Translations under genes and position numbers: made by a program
Notes under the pieces: model-generated
Told to the model about the DNA's origin: nothing
Database searches by the model: none
Seen by the model: only the letters and a program-made list of their open reading frames with translations
Part shown: piece by piece, positions 8,600-17,644 of the stretch
Numbering within the stretch: position 1 is the stretch's first letter
How the letters are laid out: the number at the start of each line of letters is the position of its first letter
Assembly (NCBI GenBank): GCA_963799085.1
Contig: CAWCWA010000021.1
Location: 247,083-311,082, forward strand
Direction: 5' to 3'
DNA length: 64,000 nt
Source: AP-15 sp963799085
GTDB lineage: Bacteria > Pseudomonadota > Alphaproteobacteria > ATCC43930 > CGMCC-115725

Positions 8600-11341
8600 C
8601 TAGCGTTCCTGCTTGCGCAGCAGGAAGAGGCTCAACAACGTCAAGATTGGAACAAAGAGCGCCAGCGCCGCGAGTTTCGTTGCAAGATCGGCAAAGCCCA
8701 GGCCCTTGGTGAAGGCGCCCACACTGATCGGCAGGAAGTAGGTCATCGGAAAGAGCCGGCCCATGATCTGCGCCATGCCGGAGAGTGCGGACACCGGGAC
8801 CATCATGCCGGCGAACATTATCGCGGGCAGCACCGTCAGGATCGCCGTGCCGAAAAGTGCGGCAATCTGGGTGCGGGCAAAGGCCGAAATCAGCATGCCG
8901 TAGGCGGTCGTCGCGGTGACGTAGATCAGGGCGCCGAGCAGCAGGGCCGCGAAACTGCCTTTGAGAGGCACCCTGAAGACTGCCAGCGCCATCGCGAACA
9001 TCAGGGCGAAATTGACCATTGCGACGGCGATGTAGGGCAACTGTTTGCCGACCAGAAATTCGAGGCGGGTGACCGGGGTCACGTAGAGGTTGGTGATCGA
9101 ACCCAGTTCCTTCTCGCGCACGATCGCGAGCGCCATCAGGATCGCCGGGATCAGCGCCAGTTGCAGCGCGATCGTCGACGGCACCATCGCGTAGATGCTG
9201 TCGAAGTTCTGGTTGTATTTGAAGCGGACGGCGACATCGACGGGCGGCGACGGCATCGCCTGCGCCGGCCGCGCAGTCGGATCGGCGAGATACAATTGGT
9301 GCATTGCCCGCAGATAGCCGCGGATCGTCTGGGCGACGAACGGCCGCGCCCCGTCGATCCAGGCGGCAACCGAGACTGGCCGCCCGCGCGCGATGTCGCG
9401 GCCGAAGCCCGGCGGGATTTCAACGCCGGCGTCGATCTCGCCATTGGCCAGCCGCCTTTCGAGATCGGCGTAATCGGCGAGCGGCGGCTGCTCGACGAAA
9501 TAGCGCGAGCCGCGCAGTTCTTCGAGATAGGCGCGGCTTTCGTGGCTGCGGTCGTGGTCGAGAACGGCGAAGGTGAGCGAGTTGACGTCGGTCGAGATGC
9601 CGAAGCCGAAGACCAGCATCAGGAATGTCGTGCCGAGGAGCGCAAAGCCGAGCCGGATCGGGTCGCGCCACAGCTCCAGGGTTTCGCGGACGGCGCAGGC
9701 GAAAAGACGTCGTGGGCTGAACGACGACGGCCCGCCGACGGCCGGTCGCCTTGCGATATTGGCGGGGCCCTCAAACGGGGTTGGGGGCGGCACGACGGCG
9801 GTGGGAGCCGCGGCACCTTCGAGGTAGCCGATGAATGCGTCTTCGAGCGTCGCGGCGCCGCGCGCGCGGACGAGCCCCGCCGGCGTGTCGGTCGCCAGCA
9901 CGCGCCCCGAATCCATCAGCGAGATCCGGTCGCAGCGCTCCGCCTCGTTCATGAAGTGCGTCGAGACGAAGATCGTCACCCCCTGATCGCGCGACAGATC
10001 GACCAGCAATTCCCAGAACCGGTCGCGCGCCAACGGGTCGACACCCGAGGTCGGCTCGTCGAGGATCAGCATTTCTGGCTCGTGCACGACGGCGACCGCG
10101 AGCGAGAGCCGCTGACGGATGCCGAGCGGCAGATCGAGAGCGCGCTGGTCGAGGTAGTCGGCAAGGCCGAAGCTTTCGACCAGCGCGGCGATGCGCGCCC
10201 TGGCCTTGCGCACCGGCAGGTGGAACAGGCGCGCGTGCAGGTCGAGGTTCTGCCTCACCGTCAATTCGGTATAGAGCGAGAACGACTGCGACATGTAGCC
10301 GACGCGCCGGCGCGCGGCGAGGTCGCTCGCATCGAGCGGCCGGCCGAACAGCAGCGCCTCGCCCTCGCTCGCCGGCAATAGGCCGGTCAACATCTTCATC
10401 GTCGTCGTCTTGCCGCAGCCGTTCGATCCGACAAAGCCGAAGATTTCGCCCTTCTCGATCGTGAAGCTGACCCGATCGACGGCGGTGAAGTCGCCGAAGC
10501 GGCAGGTAAGGCCGCGGGCGGCGATCACCGGCTCGCCGTCGCCAAACCGGCGCGGCGGGATATGCAATGCCCGATGGCCGGCGCGCCGCGGCTCGGGGAG
10601 AAGGGCGACGAAGGCGTCCTCGACGGTCCGCGTTCCGGTCGTCGTTTTGAGCTCCGCCGGGGCGCCTTCCGCCAGAACCTTGCCGGCATTCATCGCGACG
10701 AGCCAGTCGAACCGCTCGGCCTCTTCCATGTAGGCGGTCGCGACGATGATGCTCATTCCGGCCCGGCGGCCGCGGATCCGCTCGATCAGTTCCCAGAACT
10801 GGCGGCGCGACAGCGGGTCGACGCCGGTGGTGGGCTCGTCGAGGATCAAGAGATCGGGATCGTGGATCAGCGAGCAGCACAATCCCAGTTTCTGCTTCAT
10901 CCCGCCCGACAATTTCTTCGCCGGGCGATTTGCAAAAGGCGCCAGCCCGGTCGCCGCCAGCAGTTCGGCGATGCGGCCCGCCCGTTCGGCGCGGGACTGC
11001 CCGAACAGGCGGCCGAAGAATTCGATGTTCTCTCGGATGCTGAGATCGGGATAGAGGTTCTTGCCCAATCCTTGCGGCATGTAGGCGATGCGCGGGCAGA
11101 CCGCGGCGCGGTGCGACGGGTCGGCGATGTCGCCGCCGAGCACCTCGGCGCTGCCCGATTGAATGCGCCGCGCGCCGACGATGATCGCGAGCAGCGAGGA
11201 CTTGCCGACGCCGTCGGGCCCGATCAGCCCGACCATCCGCCCGGCCGGAAGAACGAGGGTCACACCGTCGAGGGCGACAACCTTGCCGTAGCGCTGGCTG
11301 ATCCCCTCAATTCGCGCGACCGCGGCCGGTCTTTCGCTCAT
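8600..11341 (-). CDS. rbbA: Fused ATPase-ATPase-permease ABC transporter (RbbA-type)
   Basis: The 913-residue product fuses two ABC ATPase domains and one ABC-2 permease. The first ATPase (about 1-240) has Walker A GPDGVGKSS, ABC signature KLSGGMKQKLG and Walker B LLILDEPTTGVDP. The second (about 272-510) has Walker A GSNGCGKTT, a weakened signature DLPLGIRQRLSLA instead of LSGGQ, and Walker B MLILDEPTSGVDP. The permease (about 550-913) has a FKYNQNFDS loop and five C-terminal membrane segments. Length and order match RbbA/YhiH. It overlaps hlyD by four bases (ATGA), indicating coupled translation. In E. coli RbbA was described as ribosome-associated; here the adaptor and second permease argue for export. 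Confidence 0.92.
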   Translation of the reverse strand: MSERPAAVARIEGISQRYGKVVALDGVTLVLPAGRMVGLIGPDGVGKSSLLAIIVGARRIQSGSAEVLGGDIADPSHRAAVCPRIAYMPQGLGKNLYPDLSIRENIEFFGRLFGQSRAERAGRIAELLAATGLAPFANRPAKKLSGGMKQKLGLCCSLIHDPDLLILDEPTTGVDPLSRRQFWELIERIRGRRAGMSIIVATAYMEEAERFDWLVAMNAGKVLAEGAPAELKTTTGTRTVEDAFVALLPEPRRAGHRALHIPPRRFGDGEPVIAARGLTCRFGDFTAVDRVSFTIEKGEIFGFVGSNGCGKTTTMKMLTGLLPASEGEALLFGRPLDASDLAARRRVGYMSQSFSLYTELTVRQNLDLHARLFHLPVRKARARIAALVESFGLADYLDQRALDLPLGIRQRLSLAVAVVHEPEMLILDEPTSGVDPLARDRFWELLVDLSRDQGVTIFVSTHFMNEAERCDRISLMDSGRVLATDTPAGLVRARGAATLEDAFIGYLEGAAAPTAVVPPPTPFEGPANIARRPAVGGPSSFSPRRLFACAVRETLELWRDPIRLGFALLGTTFLMLVFGFGISTDVNSLTFAVLDHDRSHESRAYLEELRGSRYFVEQPPLADYADLERRLANGEIDAGVEIPPGFGRDIARGRPVSVAAWIDGARPFVAQTIRGYLRAMHQLYLADPTARPAQAMPSPPVDVAVRFKYNQNFDSIYAMVPSTIALQLALIPAILMALAIVREKELGSITNLYVTPVTRLEFLVGKQLPYIAVAMVNFALMFAMALAVFRVPLKGSFAALLLGALIYVTATTAYGMLISAFARTQIAALFGTAILTVLPAIMFAGMMVPVSALSGMAQIMGRLFPMTYFLPISVGAFTKGLGFADLATKLAALALFVPILTLLSLFLLRKQER

Positions 11342-12453
11342 CGCGGCGGCGGGATGCTCGGGGGCGGGCTCGGCTGCAGTCTCGGCGGCCAGGCGACGGC
11401 TGGGTCGGTGCGCACATACGCGACTCCCGGGAGCCCGCTTCTGACCAGGCTCTCGCGGCCTTTGAGCCGGTCCGGATCGATCCGCACCCTGATCCGGAAC
11501 ATCAGCTTGTCGCGCTCCTCCCTGGTCTCGACGGTTTTTGGAGTGAACTGCGCCTGGCTCGCGACGAACACCACCCTGGCCGGGATCACGTGGTCGGGAT
11601 AGGCGTCGAGCACGATGCGCGCCTCGGATCCGATCGCGACCCGGCCCGCTGACACTGTCGGCAGGTAGATGTCCATGTAGACATAAGAGGCGTCGAGCAT
11701 CGTGAAGACTTTGCCGCCGGCCGGCAGCACTTCGCCGACATTGGCGATGCGGTACTCGATCCGGCCCTCGCGCGGCGCGCTGAGCGCGTTGTCGAGAATG
11801 TTTATGCGGTAGAGTTCGACATCGTGTTGGGCGGCCTCCTGCGCATGCTCCGCCTGACCGACGCGTTCGCCCGCCGCGTTTTGCGCGGCGACGGCGGCGT
11901 TCAGCTGCTGGCGGCGCTGGTCCAGCAGTTCGGCCGTGGCGAAGCCACGCGGCATCAGCGCGCTGGTGCGGTCCAGTTCCTGCTGGGCGAGCTTGACCTG
12001 GGTCTGCTGCTGTTCGAGATTCGCCCTGGCCTCGTCGAGCGCTCGCTGCGCCTGGCGGACCAGCGCCTCGGATTTTTTGAGCGAAGCCTGCAAATCCTGC
12101 GTGTCCATGATCGCGACGACCTGGCCGGCGTTCACCATGTCGCCTTCGTCGACAAAGAGCTTGGCGATGCGGCCGGCGAATTTCGTGTCGATGTCGATCG
12201 CGTCGGCTTCAAGACGGCCGTTGCCCCAGGCGATGCCGGGCGGCAGGCCGGGATGCGCCTGACGCCACCAATAAAAACCGGCGCCGCCCGTGGCTCCGAG
12301 GAGGACGAGCGCCAGTGCGAAGATCGCCGGCTTGCGCCAGCCGCGGGGAGGCGGCGTCGGCTGCGTCAGAACAGCGGGCAGATTGCCGGGAGGGGGAGCG
12401 GTATCGCGCCGGCCTTCGGCCGTTTCGGTGGCTTGCGGCTTGCCTTCGTCCAT
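11338..12453 (-). CDS. HlyD family membrane fusion/adaptor protein
   Basis: The 371-residue protein has a cytoplasmic Pro-rich N-terminus, one membrane segment (about 42-65, PAIFALALVLLGATGGAGF), a biotinyl-lipoyl-like half (GNGRLEADAIDIDTKFAGRI), a long alpha-helical hairpin rich in Gln and Ala (about 120-215), and the return beta domain (PREGRIEYRIANVGEVLPAGG). This is the standard YhiI/HlyD layout and would link the RbbA-type transporter to the outer membrane. It is the first gene of the three-gene exporter operon. Its start faces pgk across a gap with FNR-type box C. Confidence 0.92.
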   Translation of the reverse strand: MDEGKPQATETAEGRRDTAPPPGNLPAVLTQPTPPPRGWRKPAIFALALVLLGATGGAGFYWWRQAHPGLPPGIAWGNGRLEADAIDIDTKFAGRIAKLFVDEGDMVNAGQVVAIMDTQDLQASLKKSEALVRQAQRALDEARANLEQQQTQVKLAQQELDRTSALMPRGFATAELLDQRRQQLNAAVAAQNAAGERVGQAEHAQEAAQHDVELYRINILDNALSAPREGRIEYRIANVGEVLPAGGKVFTMLDASYVYMDIYLPTVSAGRVAIGSEARIVLDAYPDHVIPARVVFVASQAQFTPKTVETREERDKLMFRIRVRIDPDRLKGRESLVRSGLPGVAYVRTDPAVAWPPRLQPSPPPSIPPPR

Positions 12454-12527
12454 CGCCGGGTCCGCGACTGATCAATCTCGCTCTGGCGCCGCCCATGATC
12501 AGACGGCAGGATCACGGTCGAGTTGTC

Positions 12528-12541
12528 TTGACCTGGATCAA
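12528..12541. promoter_or_regulatory. FNR/FixK-type operator C (TTGACCTGGATCAA)
   Basis: This palindrome is the exact reverse complement of box B. It sits in the 141-base divergent region between hlyD (start 12453) and pgk (start 12595). The centre is about 60 bases before the pgk ATG, which would place a class II start about 19 bases upstream of pgk. It could equally serve hlyD, about 81 bases away. Confidence 0.78.
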
Positions 12542-12594
12542 AGCTGGTCAGCGATGGCCGATCTCCAATCGACCGCAGCGGGAGAAAATGCCAG

Positions 12595-13803
12595 ATGCCT
12601 GAGTTCCATACTCTCGACGATTTTGATGTCCGCGGCAAACGGGTGCTGCTGCGCGCCGATCTCAACGCGCCGGTCAAGGACGGCGTCGTTACCGATACGA
12701 CGCGGATCGACCGCCTCGCCCCGACGCTCGACGCGCTGATCGGGAGGGGCGCCAAGGTCGTGGTGACGTCTCATTTCGGCCGGCCGAAAGGGAAGCCCGA
12801 CCCGGCGCTGTCGCTGCGGCCGGTGCTCGGCCCGCTGCAGCACGCGATCGGCGGGCGCAGCATCGCCTTTGCCTCGGACTGCATCGGCGAGGAGGCAAAA
12901 CGGGTGGTCGCGGCATTGCAGCCGGGAGAGGTCGCTCTTCTCGAAAATCTGCGCTTCCACAAGGGCGAGGAGGCGAACGATCCCGATTTCGCGCGGTCCC
13001 TGGCGGAACTGGGCGATTTCTACGTCGACGATGCGTTTTCCGCGGCGCATCGCGCGCATGCCTCGATCGAAGCGCTGGCGCATCTGCTGCCGGCGGCGGC
13101 GGGCAAGTTGATGGAAGCCGAACTGAAGGCGCTCGCGGCGGCGCTGGAACATCCGCAGCGGCCGGTTCTGGCGCTGATCGGCGGGGCCAAGGTATCGACC
13201 AAGCTCGACCTCCTGCGCTTTATCGTCAGCAAGGTCGATGTGCTGGCGATCGGCGGCGCGATGGCGAACACGCTGCTCTTTGCCGAGGGCAAGTCGGTGG
13301 GCCGCTCGCTGTGCGAACGGGACATGACCGGAAGCGCGCGCGAGATCCTGAAGCGCGCCAAGGAATGCAATTGCCGCGTGATCCTGCCCGAAGACGCGGT
13401 CGTGGCGGGGGCGCTGGAGCCGGGGGTCGCGACGCGCACGGTTTCGGTCGACGCGGTGCCCGACGACATGATGATCCTCGACATCGGCGAGGCGACGACG
13501 GCGCGCTTCGCCGCGGCGCTCGATGAGGCGCGCACCCTTGTGTGGAACGGGCCGGTCGGCGCCTTCGAGACGCCGCCCTTTGACCGGGGCACGGTCGCGA
13601 TCGCGAAGAAGGCCGCGGAATTGACGCGGGCGGGCCGGCTTCTGAGTGTGGCCGGCGGCGGCGACACGGTGGCGGCTCTCGGCGCGGCCGGCGTGACCGA
13701 CGATCTCACCTATGTTTCGACTGCCGGCGGCGCCTTTCTCGAATGGCTCGAAGGCCGCGAATTGCCGGGTGTCGCCGCACTCTCCGTCGCGGCGCGCCGT
13801 TGA
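12595..13803 (+). CDS. pgk: Phosphoglycerate kinase
   Basis: The 402-residue cytoplasmic enzyme transfers phosphate from 1,3-bisphosphoglycerate to ADP. Visible signatures are RVLLRADLNAPVKDG near residue 16, VTSHFGRPKGKPDP (59-72), LLENLRFHKGEEANDPDFA, the substrate-binding region DDAFSAAHRAHAS, GGAKVSTKLDLL, and WNGPVGAFE, with the nucleotide-end motif VAGGGDTVAAL. Length is normal. The setting is unusual: no gap or fba genes flank it, and it heads an FNR-box transcript with a CBS-BON gene. It may be a second, condition-specific Pgk that works with phosphoketolase. Confidence 0.97.
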   Translation: MPEFHTLDDFDVRGKRVLLRADLNAPVKDGVVTDTTRIDRLAPTLDALIGRGAKVVVTSHFGRPKGKPDPALSLRPVLGPLQHAIGGRSIAFASDCIGEEAKRVVAALQPGEVALLENLRFHKGEEANDPDFARSLAELGDFYVDDAFSAAHRAHASIEALAHLLPAAAGKLMEAELKALAAALEHPQRPVLALIGGAKVSTKLDLLRFIVSKVDVLAIGGAMANTLLFAEGKSVGRSLCERDMTGSAREILKRAKECNCRVILPEDAVVAGALEPGVATRTVSVDAVPDDMMILDIGEATTARFAAALDEARTLVWNGPVGAFETPPFDRGTVAIAKKAAELTRAGRLLSVAGGGDTVAALGAAGVTDDLTYVSTAGGAFLEWLEGRELPGVAALSVAARR

Positions 13804-13849
13804 CCGCGGAGGCGGCGTTGCGCACAGTGGCGCAGAGAGAGGAAACCCG

Positions 13850-14593
13850 ATGAACGCCGCTGACGTCATGACCCGCAACGTTGTCTCGGTCGGCGCCGAT
13901 ACGCCGGTTCGCGAGGCGATCCGACTGATGCTCGACAAGCCGGTCAGCGGCCTGCCGGTGGTGGACGCCGGCGGCAAGCTTGTCGGCATCGTGACCGAGG
14001 GCGACTTCCTGCGCCGCGGCGAGACCGGGACCATGCGCCAGCGCCGCCACTGGCTCGAAATCCTGATCGGGCCGGGCCGGATGGCCGGCGAATACGTCAA
14101 GACGCATGCGCGCAAGGTCGGCGACATCATGACCCGCGACATTGTCTCCGTCGCCGAGGACACGGCGCTCGAAGAGGTCGTGCAGCTGATGGAGCGCCAT
14201 CACGTCAAGCGGGTGCCAGTCGTCTACCACGGCTCGCTGCTCGGGATCGTGAGCCGCGCCGACCTGCTGCGCGCGCTGGCCGAGGCTCTCGACCGCGAGC
14301 CTGAGGCGGCGGCAGGCAGCGATGAGCAGATCCGCGCCCGCATCCTCGCCGACCTGGAAAAGACCGAATGGGCGCCGCGCGAGGGCCTGACGATTACGGT
14401 CGAGGACGGCGTAGTGCGGTTCGACGGCGTCATCCTCGACGAGCACGAGCGCGAGGCGCTGCGGGTCGCGTCCGAGAACGTGCCGGAAGTCAAGGCGGTG
14501 GAGGACCGGCTGGTCTGGGTCGAACCGGTATCAGGGACGGTCATCGAGGCGTCCGACGGCGAGCCGGGAACCGCGACGCCGATCGTGCGCTGA
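13850..14593 (+). CDS. CBS-pair plus BON domain protein
   Basis: The 247-residue protein has two CBS motifs, about residues 1-60 (MNAADVMTRNVVSVGADTPV...GLPVVDAGGKLVGIVTEGD) and 88-145 (VGDIMTRDIVSVAEDTALEE...RVPVVYHGSLLGIVSRAD), followed by a BON domain (about 165-225, LTITVEDGVVRFDG...VKAVEDRLVWV). CBS pairs usually bind adenine nucleotides, so it may sense energy charge. A longer frame overlaps pgk, but the ATG at 13850 follows GAGAGAGGAAA and gives a complete CBS domain. It follows pgk by 46 bases and is probably cotranscribed. Confidence 0.9.
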   Translation: MNAADVMTRNVVSVGADTPVREAIRLMLDKPVSGLPVVDAGGKLVGIVTEGDFLRRGETGTMRQRRHWLEILIGPGRMAGEYVKTHARKVGDIMTRDIVSVAEDTALEEVVQLMERHHVKRVPVVYHGSLLGIVSRADLLRALAEALDREPEAAAGSDEQIRARILADLEKTEWAPREGLTITVEDGVVRFDGVILDEHEREALRVASENVPEVKAVEDRLVWVEPVSGTVIEASDGEPGTATPIVR

Positions 14594-14613
14594 ACTCATA
14601 CGGGGAGGAAGAG

Positions 14614-14835
14614 ATGCGCGGTCGTCTGACGGTATTGGTGGTCGTGGCCGGGATAGCCGGGGCCGCGCCCGTTGGGTGGGCGGCACCGTCCGTGTCGCCG
14701 GCGCCGGCGCCCCATGCCGCCTCCGGCGTTATGCCGGCCGCGGAGGCAGCAAAATGCCCGGCGGGACAGCGCTGGGTCCCGCCGGGCTACGCCAAGCACG
14801 GAAAATACCGCGCCGGCAAGTGCGTGCCGAAATAA
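14614..14835 (+). CDS. Small secreted protein with CPAGQRWVPPGY C-terminus
   Basis: This 73-residue protein starts at ATG 14614 after a strong GGGGAGGAAGAG site. Residues 1-23 (MRGRLTVLVVVAGIAGAAPV...) form a signal peptide, likely cut after WAA. A Pro/Ala-rich linker follows, then a basic tail with two cysteines, CPAGQRWVPPGYAKHGKYRAGKC, that could form one disulfide. Similar short exported proteins occur in alphaproteobacteria without known function. It follows the CBS-BON gene by 20 bases and may be the last gene of the pgk transcript. Confidence 0.7.
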   Translation: MRGRLTVLVVVAGIAGAAPVGWAAPSVSPAPAPHAASGVMPAAEAAKCPAGQRWVPPGYAKHGKYRAGKCVPK

Positions 14836-14866
14836 GAGAAGGTCTGCGACGGGATTTCCGGCGCGG

Positions 14867-15583
14867 CTAGGTCCGCGACCCACCGCAGCGGCGGGCGATC
14901 CCGAAGCCCAGAAGGCCGACGGCCAGCAACGACAAGCTGAACGGCTCGGGTACGGCTGGGTCCAGCGTGCCCTTCCACAAGAGATAGTCATTGTTGGTGC
15001 CGTTGGCGGCGTCGGTCGCGAACAGCAGATACATCGCATGCGGATCGAATACCGCCGCCAATCCCGGAATGGTCAGCAGATCACCCTCGACGCTTGGATT
15101 GAAATTATTGAACGAGAAGACAAAGGGGCTGGCCCCGGCAAACGTAGGATCGTTCGACCATTCGAGGATGCCGCTCTCGTTGTCGTTGGAGCCGCCGCTA
15201 TCGAGGGAGGACACCCACAGGCTCGTCCATGTCGTGCCGGCCGGCCTCGTGAGGCGGATCGTCTCATTTGTCCCCGTGTTCTCGTTGCTGATTTCGTTCA
15301 CGTCGCCGCCGTTCTGGGTGCACGATGCGGTTCCCTCGGAACATACGCCGAGCCCATGATCGTTGGTGGCGTTGCGCAGCCACAGCGGCGCCGTATTGGC
15401 AAAGCTCAGGTTGAAGCCTTCCGCCTTGACGCCATTGACCGTCACGATCGGGGCGAGCGGGCCTTCAACCCCGCCGTTCAGCGTCGTGAAATCAAACGAG
15501 ATGCTCGCCGCGGAGCCGGTCTCGGCGAAGCCGACTGCCGCCGTGATTGCCATAGCGGCAGCCACAGTCTTTAAAAACGTCAT
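14867..15583 (-). CDS. PEP-CTERM sorting domain protein
   Basis: The 238-residue exported protein has an N-terminal signal (MTFLKTVAAAMAITAAVGFAE), an Asn/Ser/Thr-rich beta-type passenger with one cysteine pair (GVCSEGTASCTQ), and a C-terminal sorting signal VPEPFSLSLLAVGLLGFGIARR: VPEP, a hydrophobic helix and an Arg-containing tail. Such proteins are cleaved by exosortase and displayed on or released from the cell surface, often with exopolysaccharide. No exosortase is encoded here. The open frame allows an upstream TTG, but ATG at 15583 gives a standard signal peptide. The sigma-54 type promoter lies 53 bases upstream. Confidence 0.88.
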   Translation of the reverse strand: MTFLKTVAAAMAITAAVGFAETGSAASISFDFTTLNGGVEGPLAPIVTVNGVKAEGFNLSFANTAPLWLRNATNDHGLGVCSEGTASCTQNGGDVNEISNENTGTNETIRLTRPAGTTWTSLWVSSLDSGGSNDNESGILEWSNDPTFAGASPFVFSFNNFNPSVEGDLLTIPGLAAVFDPHAMYLLFATDAANGTNNDYLLWKGTLDPAVPEPFSLSLLAVGLLGFGIARRCGGSRT

Positions 15584-15635
15584 CGAAAGGTTCTCCACGT
15601 TCCTGCCCGACAATGTGGGCGATGGCTCGTAACAC

Positions 15636-15650
15636 GCAAATCGTGTGCCA
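15636..15650 (-). promoter_or_regulatory. Sigma-54 (-24/-12) promoter of the PEP-CTERM gene
   Basis: On the minus strand the sequence TGGCACACGATTTGC has the GG-N10-GC spacing and the TGGCAC-N5-TTGC form of a sigma-54 promoter. The -12 GC is 53 bases before the ATG at 15583. Published work links PEP-CTERM genes to RpoN and the PrsK/PrsR two-component system, which fits. Confidence 0.75.
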
Positions 15651-15912
15651 AATGTTACAAGTAAATGAGATAACTAGATATTAATGATAAATCGAAGTAA
15701 AGGGTCTACCCGCTTGTAAAAATTTCCGACGTGCTTTGCCGCGATTTTGTGAGACACCCGATAGTCTGTCGCAGGTGATACTGCTGTCTCAAAGTCCTTG
15801 TGCGGGTTGGCTAGATCCTGGGTGTCAGGTCGGCCGAACGGCGGTTTCGGACACTGTTCAGACGGCGATGGGCCTCTGTAAAAAAGCCCGACAGTCGCAG
15901 TGACGCCGCGAC
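15651..15912. other. Non-coding spacer, AT-rich near 15655-15720
   Basis: No coding frame is supported here. The part next to the sigma-54 promoter is distinctly AT-rich compared with the surroundings and could hold an upstream activator site for an enhancer-binding protein. The rest shows no repeat or clear terminator. Confidence 0.5.
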
Positions 15913-17550
15913 CTAGACGTTCACCGGGGGGAGCGGCGGGCGGCCGCGGATCAGATCGGCGGCCTTCTCGGCGATCATGATGACGGGCGCGTTGATGTTG
16001 CCGCCGACGAGGTTCGGCATGACCGAGGCGTCGGCAACGCGCAGCCCGTCGACGCCGAGCACCTTCAATTCGGGATCGACGACGGCCATCGGGTCGCCGT
16101 CCCGGCCCATCCGGCAGGTGCCGAGCGGATGGTGCACGGTGATCGCGGTCGAGCGGATATGGGCGTCAAGCGCCTCATCGGACCAGCCGTTCGGCCCCGG
16201 CGCGATCTCGGCGGCGACGAACGGCATGAGCGGCGACTGCCGCGCGATGTCGCGCACCATGCGCAGCCCGGCGCGCAGGGTCCGCCAGTCCTTGTCGGTC
16301 GCAAGAAAATTCTGCCGGATGCGCGGCGCCCGTCGCGGGTCGGCGGAGGCGAGTTCGAGAACGCCGCGGCTCTCGGGGCGCAGTACGACGGCGCGGCAGC
16401 CGAAGCTGTCCTGGTAGGGCGGAACAAAGGGCGGCAGGTAGGGCCGCGCCACCATCGGCGCCGCGGCGAACAGCAGCTGAACGTCCGGCAATCTGCACCG
16501 CCTCCGGGCTCTTCAGAAACGCCATCACGCCGCCCGGCAGGTTGCTGGTGATGCCGCCGCCGAAGAAATAGTTCCTGGCCAATTCGCGCGCGATCCGGTC
16601 GAGCCGCATCTTCGCGTGCAGCGGGCCGGGCGTGCTGCGCCGCCACAGGACGCCGGCCGAGATGTGGTCCTGCAGGTTGCGCCCGACGCCGGGCAGCGGC
16701 GCCAGCGACCGCAATGCCGTGGGCCTGCAGCGCCCCCGGATCGCCGACGCCCGACAGCATCAACAGCTGCGGCGAGTTGATGACGCCGCCCGCGAGGATC
16801 ACCTCCCGCTCGGCGCGCGCGACGACCCGATCGCCGCCCTTCAGATACTCGACGCCGATCGGCGCGCCGGCCGGAGAAGACGATCCGCGTCGCCAGCGCG
16901 TTCACGACCACATTGAGATTGGGCCGCGCCAGGGCCGGGCGAAGATAGGCGACCGCCGCACTGCAGCGGCGGCCGTCGCGGATCGTCGCCTGCCAGCGGC
17001 CGAAGCCCTCCTGCTCGAGGCCGTTGTAATCCTCGGTCGTCGGATGGCCGGCCGCCGCACCGGCCGCCGCATAGGCCTCGACGAGGGGGTCCTGGTAGCG
17101 CGAGAACTGCGTCGTCAGCGGCCCGTCGCCGCCGCGATAGGCGTCCGCCCCGCCCTCCCAACTCTCCTGGCGGCGGAAATAGGGCAGCACATGCGCATAG
17201 GACCAGGCGTCGAGCCCGGCATCCGCCCAGCGGTCGTAATCGCCGCGGTGGCCGCGTACATAGGCCATCGCATTGATCGAGGACGAGCCGCCGACCACCT
17301 TGCCCCGGGCGCATTCGAGCGCGCGCCCGTCCATCGTCGCCTCGGGCTCGGCGAAATACATCCAATCGTGCCGGCGGCGCTCCAGCATGCGCGCCCAGGC
17401 GATCGGGATCCTGATCCACGGGTCGCGGTCCCAGCCGCCGGCCTCGAGCAGCAGCACCGAGGAATTGGCGTCCTCGGTCAATCGATTGGCGAGCGCGCAA
17501 CCCGCCGACCCGGCGCCGACGATGACGTAGTCGTAGGCCTTGTCGGCCAT
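15913..17550 (-). pseudogene. GMC-family FAD oxidoreductase (choline dehydrogenase-like), frameshifted
   Basis: Joined across about three frameshifts (near 16870, 16700 and 16490) the pieces give a complete glucose-methanol-choline oxidoreductase of about 540 residues. The start MADKAYDYVIVGAGSAGCAL has the FAD-binding GxGxxG. Then follow ARGKVVGGSSSINAMAYVRG, VILAGGVINSPQLLMLSGVG, and the C-terminal ITVHHPLGTCRMG with the catalytic His region and GLRVADASVMPNLVGGNINAP. All expected blocks are present in order, so the breaks may be base-calling errors in GC runs rather than decay. ATG at 17550 faces the E1alpha gene. Substrate class is an alcohol or choline-like compound, not resolvable further. 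Confidence 0.85.
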
Positions 17551-17644
17551 GGCTGGACCCCGACCGCCGAGAGATGAGGGAGTTACCGATCGCCGGCGAG
17601 CGTTACCACATATTGCCGGCACGTTTTACGGCTTCGGATGCGCT

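Noticed and set aside
12538..14163. 541-codon open frame on the minus strand
   Set aside because: It is antisense to pgk and the CBS-BON gene and lacks family motifs.
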